NCBI RefSeq assembly: GCF_017654505.1 | Contig: NC_054555.1 | Coordinates: 6,134,335-6,198,334, forward strand | From: Polyodon spathula | Lineage: Eukaryota > Chordata > Actinopteri > Acipenseriformes > Polyodontidae | DNA length: 64,000 nt | Direction of reading: 5' to 3' | Shown here: positions 40,001 to 51,727 of the stretch, piece by piece | How the letters are laid out: the number at the start of each line of letters is the position of its first letter | Numbering within the stretch: the stretch's first letter is position 1 | Notes under the pieces: generated by a model | What the model was told of the DNA's origin: nothing | The model's database searches: none | Seen by the model: the letters and a program-made list of their open reading frames with translations, nothing else | Made by a program: the position numbers and the translations under genes

Positions 40001-41419
40001 ACTAATAGATGTAACTCATTGAAACACAATGTGTTTAGTGTTTCTTGATACATTTTCTCTTCCTCTATTATTGATTATTTATTTTGCTTTGAGGTGTAAA
40101 TAAAACATTTGGATTTGAATGCTGTGGTGTGAACAGTATTGGCTGCCAAGAGCACTTTCAGTAAAAATAAAACCATTGCATTCCTTCAGTAAAACAGTGT
40201 AAATGATGTCTCAATCCTAACATTCTAGGTGATGCAAAACTGTTGGCCTTAGCTGTACAAATGAAACATTGGAGGAGGAAATACAGTAGCCAACATATCC
40301 AAACGAGACTGCAGTTTAATCTTAGCCTGCCCAACTTCTACATCCCTTCTCCCTGTGGATTAATATTGACTAATCTGCCTTTCCACAGCATACGAAGTTA
40401 ATTATCTGACACTCAGAAGTCTTGTTAAAAGACTAAAATAATTGGCAGTTAAGTGCCTTACTCTGCTAGCTTGATAGGTATGTAACTAAGATCCAACTAA
40501 TTAGTACCTTTGGCATCTAAAGTGCGTGCAAGACATTGAAACTTTCTTGATGTCTCCAGGCCGGGTCACCCTACCTACAACACTATAAACTTTTTTTTCA
40601 GAAGATGAATGGTCCTAGTAGACTCCCTGTCCAGGCATGTCCATGCTATTATAACTCCAGTGGCTCTGGTTTTCGCATGGGGCATTATTGTTATCAACAA
40701 CGTGTAGATGGATAGGTTTTTAAAAATCCTTTTTTTTTTTTTTTTTGGCTTCATTGGTAAAAAAAGACGTATTTGTTCCCTACAATATCTAGCAAATACT
40801 GGAACTCTATAGTGGAATAGTGGTGAAGGAAATAGGTTTTATTAAGCTTATAATCAAAGTCTATATGTTTCTAGAACCTATTTAAAAGTATAACGAGGAA
40901 AAAAAAAAAAAAACAGATGCTATTCTAATTAGCCCAAAACATTGAGCCAGACAGCCCTGCAGTTACAAAACCCATTGTACATTGTTTCTCTTCAGGAACC
41001 TGTGGAAAACATATCAATGTTATCTAACCTGTTGAGTTAGTGTGCTCAGAGCAATACTTGGTTTCATTTTAAATCTGATGAAATGTTTCCATTGCTATCT
41101 GCAAGAGAACACTTGCATGCCTGGTATCACAGACCTCTTTTTAACACTAATCTTGTACTGCCATACTTTAGGTAAGATTGTGAAAGGGCAGTGTTAACAG
41201 CATTTTGTGAAACTCTTATTAAGATAACATTGAAAACAATAGAAAGGTGTTGTGTGTCCCTGTGATATTGTGACATCTTGCATTCAAATTGATTGTGAAG
41301 GGTTTGTTGTTTTTTTTGTTGCAGTTCAAGTAAGTGTGCTGACTTTATAAACATCCTTTATTGTATTAATTTAGACCTGAGGGTTATGATGATGTGTTGG
41401 GGAAATGCTATAATTAAAG
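37087..41419. other. Intergenic, nothing recognised
   Basis: No gene or clear repeat family. A TATC microsatellite (about 37305-37318), AAAT repeats (about 38331-38350) and an 18-base T run (about 40729-40746) are the only simple features. Confidence 0.4.
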
Positions 41420-41861
41420 TTGTCCATTTTTTTTCCTCCCTTGGGTCATCACAGGTTTGAGGTATGTGCCCCGGGATTTCACTATCCTTTTCAAGGTCAC
41501 AAATCTAATTCTGTGTTTAAATCTTATGCGATGTTTGGTATGCTGCTAACAGCCATCAACAACTGCATTCCCATTCAAGTAGTTGACTACGGCAATCAAC
41601 AAGTGCCAGTCAGTAGTATGCAGGTTTGCTACCCAATTAGATATTCCAAGGAACAACATTTCCGGGTCCCGCCTATATCTTGATGTAACCAGAAGTTACT
41701 TAGTTACAGATATACCACCGTTTTTGGAGGTTATGCGCTAAACTGTGAAGGGTGAATGTGAGTCTCTTTAGAATTGGGTATGATAATTATGTGGTCCTTG
41801 GCATTTCTCAAGTCTTTAAACATAATAAACTAAGTGACCATTTTACAAAGACAGGCTTTTT

Positions 41862-43646
41862 TTGTGGATGAGTTTCAGTATTAGCAAACTACATTGTGTA
41901 ATTGTATGGATCATTTTTGGATCCATGACTAACCCACAACCGCAGCCTTCAAAAATGTGCTGTTATTTAAAAACCAAGCATCCTTCTCTGAAGGACAGAC
42001 CAATTGATTTGATTGAGGAATATAAAAGCTCTCTGTGGTTCCTACATTGTGGCTTTAAGGATAACAAAAAGCAGTAGGACCCACACCATTGCTGAATCAC
42101 TATAGTGCCATGGGCTGCTGACATGACAACCATTATGCTGGGACCTGATTCCAGAAGTAAATGAAAAGTTATATACCCCTTTCAAATGATTCGGTTGCAC
42201 TGCATATTCATGAAATGTCTGCTGACTTTCGTGAACAGCTCTACATGAAAGTGAAAAACAGTGACTTTTTTGCTACCCAACTCGATGAATCGACTGATGT
42301 GTCAGGGGCTGCACAGCTCTTAGCTTTTGTAAGACACATTTGCGATGGATCCGTGCAGGAGGATGTATTGTTTTGCCGTCCGCTTTCAGGTCACGCTACT
42401 GCATTCCTGACACTTTTACTAAGCCAGTTAAAGATGTTGGGCTGGACTAGGAGTGGTGCATTGGCGTATCTATTGATGGTGCCAGAGCTATGATAGGAAA
42501 TAACGGTGGTCTGGTGACTTGAATTCAGCATGTTGCACGCTACGCTACTTGGACTCGTTGTTCAATACATTATGAAACTGGTGGTGAAAAAGTGGTGAAC
42601 TTCATCAAAGGTTGACCAATGCAGGTTTGTTTTCTGTGCTTTGCGAAGAAATGGGTTCTAGACATTAACAATTGCTGTTTCATACTGAAGTACGACGGCT
42701 TTCCTGTGGGGAGGTTTTGACACATTTGTTTGAGCTGAGACGAGAAGCAATGTTTTTTTCTGGAGAAACGACGACTTTCTTATGCGGGACATCTTCATGA
42801 TTCACAGTGGTTTGCAATATTTGCTTATCTTGCAGATGTGTTTGATCAGCTCAATGAGCTCAACAAAAATTTACGAGGACGTGATATGAGCCTTCTTTTT
42901 ATGAACGGCAAGATCAAAGCACTCCTTCAAAAGCTTAATATCTGGTGTTTACGTGTGCAGGGTGGCAGTTTTGAAACATTCTCTTTAATGGCAGATTTCA
43001 TAAGAGAAAATTAATTCTGTGAGTTGAAGATAAAGGACAGCATCCTGTCGCACTTGCAAGGCCTACCAAACCAGCTGCGGCATTATTTTCTTCAAGTTAT
43101 AGCAACAGGTAGCTTTTGGATAAAAAACCCATTTAAGGAAGATGCTGTTAAAAATGTAGCCTTGCCTGCAACAGTACAGGACAAGTTTGTGGATATAGCA
43201 TGCGATAACTTTTCCAAAACAATTACTTAGTGATTTTTGGTTATGTCTGCACATGGAATATTCAGAACTAGTATGTGAAAATGAAAGTAAATGGCAAAAG
43301 CAAATACCATAACCGTCTCAATGCTGAAGATGATATGTGATTGTGTATTACCAGCATGCAGTCTCATCTGAAAAGCTGGCGCACCCATCACACTGAAAAG
43401 GTGGAATGTATTGTGTTTTTACATATTAATGTGTTTTGCTTTTTTGAAGTTGAAAATGTGTAGATTATTAAATTAGTCTTTGATTGCCAGTGCACCTTTA
43501 AAGTGTGTGATTTGAATGGTTTGAAATTATACATTTGTTTATATAGCTGTATATGTTTATATTTTACTTACATGGAGATTGAGGGTCGGGAGTTGTTCAC
43601 CCTCCGAAAAAGGGGGTCCCAGCCTGAAAAAGTTTGAGAACCCCTG
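41862..43646 (+). pseudogene. ZBED5-like hAT transposase remnant
   Basis: Pieces read in the order of the BED-finger hAT family (ZBED5/SCAND3/GTF2IRD2 type): a BED finger end (KMCCYLKTKHPSLKDRPIDL, about 41950-42010), then IPLSNDSVALHIHEMSADF and FFATQLDESTDVSGAAQLL (42161-42493), GVSIDGARAMIGNNGGLV in another frame (about 42462-42518), VNFIKG, LADVFDQLNELNKNLRG (about 42825-42885), and a C-terminal part with FWIKNPF (43024-43230). There are several frame shifts and stops, and the finger has lost ligands: CVIV replaces CVIC and YLKTKH replaces HLxTKH. The right end GCCTGAAAAAGTTTGAGAAC...CCCTG at 43623-43646 is a hAT-type terminal repeat. The matching left end was not found, so the 5' end is truncated or decayed. 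Confidence 0.8.
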
Positions 43647-44499
43647 GTATACGCTACTGTTAGAAACTGTGGTATTTAAAGACCCACACTTGCACATTAT
43701 TGGAACAAGACTATCTGAACTGTCTTCACAAGAGGGCTATTAATAAATAATATCACATTATGCACACTGGAATGCTAATAGTAAAACATGAAAATAATGA
43801 TAATGAATGTATATCTTGCAATGCACCTCTTTGGAGGTCAGTAAATAACCTGTTCTATGATACATACAATACCTTTTAATTTATTCTAAAGTTATATGTG
43901 GATAGCCTTACCACTTACATCAATACATACTTGATATTTGTATATTGATGTAATGGAATGTTAAATCAGCCTGTGTCTAATCTCCCTTCATGTAGTACCA
44001 CTTTCTAAGCTGGGACATTTTTAGATTAATAGGTGGAATCTTTACAGTTTTGACTGACAGTATTACTATTTCAGACCATGCAAATTACAAAACCATTTTT
44101 GTGATGGTATTATTATACTGTTGGGGATAATACACACCAAACATATGCAAATACTGAATATGGCATGCCTGCAGTAATCAAAGGATGTGTTGTTTAATAG
44201 AACTAATTAGACAGTCATGTAAAGATATTATAAGCTACAGCTTAGATATTTGCATGTTTAAAATAGAGTCCAGTGTGTGTTTTTTTGTTTGATTGTATGT
44301 ACTCTTGCCTGTTTTGAATGATTTTATCATGTTGAAATAAGTGGCTCTTTTTAATACATCAATTAACTACACTTAAGATAAATAAAATGCTAATAGGCTG
44401 AGAAAGAATTAGACTAGTCACTGACGAAGGAACATGGAGCGCATCAGGAAGTCATAAGTCCATAAAAACTGAACCCATATGAGCTAGCAGTGCAACCTG
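43647..44499. other. Intergenic, nothing recognised
   Basis: AT-rich, no gene or repeat recognised. Confidence 0.4.
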
Positions 44500-44597
44500 C
44501 TAGGCAGATTTTGTTGTTGAGGCAGAATCACTGGGACCATTTAAGACCCAGCTTGACAAAGTTTTGAGAATAATTTTCTTATGTTCTCATGTTCAAG
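44500..44597 (+). mobile_element. 3' end of a CR1-like LINE
   Basis: GAGGCAGAATCACTGGGACC and TTAAGACCCAGCTTGACAAA encode the last residues typical of CR1-like ORF2 (EAESLGPFKTQLDKVL) and are followed by TTCTTATGTTCTCATGTTC, the octamer tail. Strongly 5' truncated, as usual. Confidence 0.6.
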
Positions 44598-47500
44598 TAT
44601 AGTAATACTAAAAGAAGGTTGTTAAATGTCTTTGGTAAAAGCTTTGACTAGAAGTCTTTCTCACTGTTTTCAATGTAGTCGTTTCTCAAAGATATACAGT
44701 ATATATTTTTTCCTGCATATTTTCCATTGGAGTTGAATAGCTATGAATACACACTAGATAGCCGTTTACAGTTGGAAACATCTTTCAATACAAAGGCACC
44801 GTTCCTGCTAAGTGTAAAAGACTCTCAGCGTCAGATAAGAATCTTCTGGTAAACATATGGACAGAAACCTTTAATCTGTCAACTTGACGGAAAGAAAACT
44901 GTTTTCATAGAATAACAAAGGGCTTTGATGATGGAAAAGGGAAGTGTTCCTGCACAGCATAAAGTAGCAAGTGGAAAAACACTTCTAAAGCCTAGAAATG
45001 TGTACAAGGGTATCAGAAACAAAAACACATGTTTACTGGTGTTCAATTATAGACATTGCAGTAGGAGAGTATAAAGAGACCTGAATGACAAGAATGTTAT
45101 TTTATATATATATCTCCCATACCCTTAACAATGGAGTCTCACTGTAAGTAATGCAAGTGCAGAAATGTACAGTACAGGTAGGCCGCATTACTGCAAATTG
45201 TTTCCAACTCTGTGATGTGCATCTGTACGATCTTTTTTTTTTTTTTTTTTGCAAGTATGGATGGCAAACCTTGTCAGCGTTTTCTAAGAAATCCCAATTC
45301 GGCTCTATAACTGGATGCTGCTCCATTTTAGCAGTGTTACAAGCGCAGCACACACACCTACGTCATCGTGTGTCTGTTTCAGGCACAGTGTCCTGGTCGC
45401 TAAAGTGACACAGCTGAGAATAATCTATCCCTAACCCCTCTCATGTTGTCAGAGTTTCAGTTTCGGTTGTATTTTTGTCAGCACTCTCCTCCTCAACTAC
45501 AGAAATTCCAGCTTTTGAAGCAACGTTGCATTGAATTCCAAGCATGCTTTAGCAAGCAGGCAGTCTCTGACAGAGACATTTTATTTACACACTGAATCTT
45601 TGTGCTGATGCGCTTTGCCTTCCTCTTTCCAGCCATGCTTGATGCTGCAGTCAATGTTGTTTTTTAAACAGTAAACCCGACACTGTATACAAGGATTAAA
45701 GTACAGGGGTAATCACTCAGTAAGGTGTAAACAGCTGATTGGTGGATTAGTAAGAGCGATTACTACAGTAATAAGCAATGCATTTGTTATTGAAATCTAT
45801 GTGAAACGCACATAACGAGATCCAAACTGTTGAGTTTGCCTGAAATATACGCCGTGCTTGACAATAAATGCCTTTGTTATTGAAATCACTGTGAATGGCA
45901 AGTGGCAAACACTATTTGACAGATATAAATGGCTGTCCGAAATAACCCTGTAAGGTGTAAGTGATGGATACTGTAACATGTCAGTTTACTCTATGAGTGT
46001 TAACAAGGGCCATAGTATAGACATGCTGGAATTTGCAAATAAATCCTGTCGACTCTAATTCCTATGACATGAGAGTATGCCAGTGATCTATGAGCCCCCT
46101 GTCAAGACTCAATGTGTAACTTCCTGAGAGTCAGGGTAAAGATATTGTGAGAAGAACACTGGAAAATATAAGAAGAGAAAGTGAGCCAAGATTTCCCATT
46201 TCAAACTTTGATGTGACAAAGATGGATTCAGGAGCCAGGAGAACATAAACAAGTCCAGTTAGTATCCTATTATGGTCTTTAGGAGTTCCTCAAAAAAAGT
46301 GAATTTGGTGTCGGTTATTCTAAACGAATAGTTCTTTTCAGAGTATGTACAGTATAATACATAACCAACCTTAGGGATGTTGCCACGTCTGTTTCACCAA
46401 ATGTTATTTACTGTTCCACCCAGCACAGCCAATAACTGTTGTTATATACAGAGTGAAAGGTGAAAGGCCATTTTCAGCAACCTAATCTTCCCAGTGTTTA
46501 CATCTATTTATTTTGAAGAAGTTAATACATCTCTATGGCTTTAGTTTGGTTTATTTCAAAGCGTATCCAAGATAGCACTAATGAGTTCTTCATTACTGTT
46601 CCACAACTGGTCTTTATGTTTAAAAAACATGAAAGGATCTGCAATGTCTTTCTTTTTTGTTGTTTGTTTTCTTTTTTTCCCCTGAACTCTGAATGTGACC
46701 CCTGGTCCCTTCTTCCTTCCTTGCCTGCTGTGTGTTTGAGAGATATGGAAATGGGAGCACTTCCTACAATGCTCTGAAGTGAACCACACCTTATAACGCT
46801 GTCTCTATGCCCAGAGTGTCAACACAGCACATTAATAACTGTAAACGTAAAACCACAGCCCATGGCTCAATGAGTTGAGGGCAACAAAACTATGTTAAAC
46901 AGTCACTAGACCATACAGACAAGGTGATACAAATACTAAAATACAGTATGTGTATAAATTAGTATAATTTAGGATTGTTGTTTTGGAAAACAGAAATAAA
47001 TCTTGTAAGAATGTATTGCAGCCTTACCAATGGCACCAGCCACACTGGAAGGTCTTAAAATTGGCTTTGGATGATGCTTTTGATTGATTTGTTTAGACTG
47101 ATTAACCCACAACACCAACTCCTTGCATGTTATTGAACTGTTGATTTTTTACACCCGTTATCTTTCACTAAGGTCTGCTTCCAAGTGGTTTCTGGGAATC
47201 CTCAGGGTACTTTGTTTCTGTTCACTAAACTCCTTGACTCCTTGTTTGTTATCTAGAATATTTAAATCAATTAGAATTTTTTTAAATGCTATGACAGGGA
47301 GGAGGCTGGGTGCCATCAGGTGATGTGTGATGTTAGTGATGTTTACATAGTGTTCATGGTGTTCCTGGTGTTCATGGTGTTCTCTTTGTTTTATGTGTTT
47401 GTGCTCTTCAGACTAATCCATAAAGACATGTTTTAAAAGTTTGCAGCCTACAGAACAATGCACATTGTCTCCAGCTGGCCAGGTCAGGTCCACTTTTGAT

Positions 47501-47898
47501 CTTCTTGGGAAGATGAAATCTTGTGATACAGTATGTTATTTACAAGCTGGTTTAAAATACTGAAGCGCATGGCAACTGCAATTGATTACTTTAAACAAAT
47601 ACCTAAAATAGTTTGCAACCATTTCAGTGTACAGAAACCATCTTCTAACAATGCAATTTGGCAAATACACATGTGCAAGTGAACAGGATTTGACAGTGCT
47701 GTTTCTGAAAATGACAACACACGGTTTGAAACTCAGAAATTTGCTGATTTCTGATTTTCCATCTGAATTTGTATGTTATCACTGCATGTTCTCGCTTAGT
47801 TTCCTTGGTAGATCATGGCATTTAAAAGTTCAAGTTCAAACGTTATTTTAGTTTTATTGCTCGCTTTAAATATATTCTAAACTAATAAATGTGACCTC
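44598..47898. other. Intergenic, nothing recognised
   Basis: Includes a T run at about 45232-45250 and a GTTCATGGTGTTCCTGGT minisatellite-like patch at about 47350-47383. Two similar blocks with TTGTTATTGAAATC sit at about 45786 and 45872. No gene seen. Confidence 0.4.

Positions 47899-47965
<67 letters not shown>
47899..47965. repeat. (AAT)n microsatellite
   Basis: About 67 bases of AAT repeat with one interruption near 47929. Confidence 0.95.
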
Positions 47966-47966
<1 letters not shown>

Positions 47967-50546
47967 TATTGAGAACCAGAACTCCTGTGAAGTTTGTCAC
48001 ATTGATGCAGGAACTAGGCCAAGAGATAATTATGGAGCACATGGTTGTTTTGATAGTGGGCATGAAGACAATATGCATGGTCACAGAACTGTGACTGGAA
48101 CATATTATTTATTAATTTGGCAGGCCTGTAGGAGTAGTGGGATGAAGGGTTTGAGTGTCTGTTAGTCGTTATCTCTTGTCCTTGATTATCCTGGGGGGTC
48201 CTGTTTGGGCTCTGCCCACATCACTGCTTATCGTGGATCGAGAGGACAAAGATCTCAACACTGAAGTTTTTTTCCATGGGTATCTGGTGGGCTTATAATA
48301 GCAGCCCACTTTTATAAACTTTTTGGAAAATGTTCTGTTCCTTTATGGGTGTATTGCAACTTGAACAGAGTATCATGTAATTTGGCAGTACTTTCCTGCA
48401 GTACAGCACTGCAGTTAAAGTATACAGTACCAGCAGAAACAAAAAGTTCTCAGGGTGTAGTTCACTGTGAAAGTGACAGAGCAGCATTTGGCTAGATTTA
48501 ATGTTACACTGTGTTCCGTTCATGAACTTTATTATATACCGTAACCAAGCCTTTCCTCAGTGACATCAATTATAGAAAAAAGGCTTCACCTCTAGTGCTT
48601 GCCTGCTGTTGCGGCTACTGTATCCGTTTTCTTATTCTCAATGGCAAAGCCGTCACATTTACAACACCGCAATTCCTTCTTGTGGGGTAGCAAAAACAAG
48701 CACACCAGAAAATGTATTACTCATCACTGACATACATAAACACATTACAATGGACTATTCCCAGACACCTTACACTAATAATTATCATTGTTTCTTCTGT
48801 TCTGTCAAGAATACAGATACTAGGAACAGACCCTAATTCTAAGTAAAAGCTGCACTGTACTAGTCAGTCCATAGTTTCTGACATTTTGAATATATTTAAT
48901 TGCCCCACAAGGAAAGATCAAGAGTGATCTATTTTCCAGCTCATCTATTTCATTCTTTATCTACAGTATGATGTGAACCTGCAGCTGCAGAAGACCCACA
49001 GACATTGACTAGGTTTCAATTGCAATCACCCTCTTTGTGCTCTTTAAGCATTGCATCTGGTTTATGAGGAGCAATTTAGTCTGAAGCACAGTAATGATGC
49101 AACACACACACACACACAGAGTGCAATTCCACTCCAAACAACCACACATACTATTCATTACCTCTCATCTAGAATCACAAATCAGGGCTTTCCTGGGTAC
49201 AATTTCATTTCCGTGCATTAATATCATTAGTTCATGCAGCTGCTGTCATTAATGGGACATGGAATGTATCCCAGTCAAAGAGGAGGTTTTTAGTGAACTG
49301 CTGGCTGCAGGACATGTCTAATAAGGTCTAATAAGTACTGTGTATGTGAATGGGGTTAGTGTGACAAGGAAAAGCTGTGCACCATTCAGCTACACACATA
49401 CACAAATGCTTAATTTTTTTGTCAAACCAGGTGCATTACGATATTGTAAAGCATCTGTCACATACCCCATTGAATCCAGTCGTGGCACCCAGACTATTGA
49501 ATCATTTGATTATTGAATTACAGTCCTGATGGGAAGGCCGTGTGGTTTGTACTTGCTCTCATTCCTTCAGGAGTTTGGTTAATTGATTGAATGACTTTGG
49601 ATGAGCTTTCCTGAGCAAGTGCTGTTATAAACTATAAGATTTGTATTATCACTATCATTGCACATAGTGCCCAGGAGACATGCGAACAGATTTAATTGAG
49701 GCTGGTGACTTTTGTATGGTATGGAAAATACACTGCAGATTTGGCTGACTTCTAAGTAACTAAAGTAGCAAATTAATGGAATACCTGCTTATATATTATA
49801 TGTGATTGTTCCAATTAATATAATAATTAAAAAAAGGCATCAAACTGATTTTAATAAAATATGCAATGGAATGTTGTATTAGAATTCTCATGGAACTGCT
49901 TGTCACCTTTTCACCTTTAGAGCAGAAACCCATAACAAGTGATGAAATGTTTAACAAGATCAAGCAAGTTGTCTGTTTTGTGTAGCTTTGCAGCACAGCC
50001 AACGACAGCAGTGCATGGTCATGCCTTTCTGAATTTCAGATTGTCAGGGCTTTTGTTTTTCCTTCTGCCCATATTTAATATTTTTTTTTTTTTTGTCTGT
50101 CCCTCTGATTAGCTCTTATCAGCTAACAGGAAAATATTTTTGGATGTTGCAATACAAAAACAAAATATGAAATACTAAGGCCTGTAGTTTGTGCTGCACA
50201 AAAGACACGATTCTCAGCAGGGTTATCAAGAAAGGTTATGAGTGGCAAAAAAAAAAAAAAAAGAAAAGAAAAACACTATCAACTTGGATCCATTGCTGGG
50301 TTTCTTGTTGCTTGTATAAGGAAGCCTTCACTGGAATACTCCTCAATGAAGTGGAAGCTATTAAAGTTAACCTAAAACAGTCTTTACAAATAATATTCAA
50401 ACATTTAAAATCAAGTATTTGTACTTCAGTAAAGGGACGTGCATCTATAGAATACTCACAACTTGTTTAAAACTCTTTATGCGTAACAAGGTATACAGTT
50501 TGTTTTTATGCAAATCAACATATTCTGTATTGAGGAGGATACCTTC
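47966..50546. other. Intergenic, nothing recognised
   Basis: AT-rich, with a short CA repeat at about 49104-49118 and an A-rich run at about 50250-50270. No gene seen. Confidence 0.4.
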
Positions 50547-50712
50547 TTTTTTTTTTTTTTTTTTAATATTTATTTTGCAGTTGTGTTTTTATTGGAGTAC
50601 TCTAGGTAAAGTACCTTGCTCAAGGGTACAGCAGTGTCCCCCACCTGGGATTGAACCCACAGCCCTCTTATCAAGAGTCCAGAACCCCTAACCACTATGC
50701 CACACTGTTCTA
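50547..50712 (-). mobile_element. tRNA-derived SINE, minus strand
   Basis: On the minus strand it reads: A-box region GTGGCATAGTGGTTAGGGGT, B box GTGGGTTCAATCCC, then ACACTGCTGTACCCTTGAGC, CTCCAATAAAAACACAACTG and an A-rich tail (the T run at 50547-50564). That head-body order is a tRNA-derived SINE type abundant in ray-finned fish, with an LDL-like GTACCCTTGAGCAAGGTA core. Confidence 0.8.
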
Positions 50713-51347
50713 ACCTGCACTGGTCTATTGCAGATGCAGGATTGTACATTCTCATAGCTTCACAGTTCCCTTTCTCTTGACGAAACAAGTTAACTTACAG
50801 TACATTCCTTTCTTCCACCTGGCTATTGCTACAATTGCATGTTTTACTGGAATTGCATGACATTCTAATCTGTAAAACGGATATAGGTCAAAAGGAACAG
50901 TGTCAGGGACGTGCTGTTCTGTATTTATGTGTCATGATTGATTACCACAGGAGGCTAGAAGCATCAAAAACAAAGATACTTTGACACTTTCTACTAGACT
51001 GTTGTACTCTACTGTATTTATAATCAGCTGCTATCAGTACATTTAGAGCAGTCAACCCATATGGAGGGGCTGATGTAAGTATAGGCGCAGTGCAAACAAT
51101 TGCAACTGCAAAATCGAAATTGCCAAGGCAGTCAGGCAATTATTTTGCACTGCGGCCTATATAAGTTTAAGAGCAATGCAAATTACTCAACACAAATACG
51201 AGGTGCAATCATGATAATGAGGATTGCAATGAGTGCCGCCTGTGGAGCGGGGTATTTAGCGGCTGCACTTACAGCCCAGAGGTGGGGTGAGTTAGGAGCA
51301 CAGAGAGTAGTAGGCACTGTATGAGATTTCATTAAAGCAAACAAAAA
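50713..51347. other. Unrecognised stretch before a Myb-like fragment
   Basis: Includes a GC-richer part (51060-51330: GCGCAGTGCAAAC, GCGGCCTATATAAG) that could be the 5' region of the same decayed DNA transposon. No TIR found by eye. Confidence 0.35.
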
Positions 51348-51550
51348 AATGTCAGAGGAAGGGCAGCAAAGTATTCTTGGCGCACGGAAAATAAACTAAA
51401 ATGAAGTTGAGTTATTTGGAAAAGCCTCAGCCAACATCAGTTATGCTACCAAAGAGGCCATATGGTTCTCTATAGTGGAGAAAGTCAATGCTGTCATGTT
51501 ACCAGGATGACAGTCAACCAGGTGATGAAAAGATGAAATTTAGCTATTAG
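51348..51550 (+). pseudogene. Decayed Myb/SANT-like fragment, possibly PIF/Harbinger
   Basis: From ATG 51348 the reading MSEEGQQS, then RKIN-stop-NEVELFG, KASANISYATKEAIWFSIVEKVNAV resembles the Myb/SANT-like DNA-binding proteins of PIF/Harbinger transposons (conserved W then ... I..KVNAV). The codon expected to be Trp is TAA near 51399, and frames break again near 51510. The assignment rests on pattern resemblance over about 60 residues. Confidence 0.4.
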
Positions 51551-51661
51551 GTCTAGCATGACTTGTGGAGTGAGACGATAAAGCCTTACCACCGCATCCT
51601 ACAGCATCCATTCTATATATACATTGCATTTTTAGTGGCTGCTAAAGTCTCACTTTCTAAT

Positions 51662-51663
<2 letters not shown>

Positions 51664-51709
<46 letters not shown>

Positions 51710-51727
51710 GTTATTATTATTATTATT
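51664..51727. repeat. (ATT)n microsatellite
   Basis: About 64 bases of ATT repeat with one G interruption near 51710. Confidence 0.95.

Noticed and set aside
47340..47390. GTTCATGGTGTTCCTGGT-type tandem words
   Set aside because: Too short and irregular to call a minisatellite of note.
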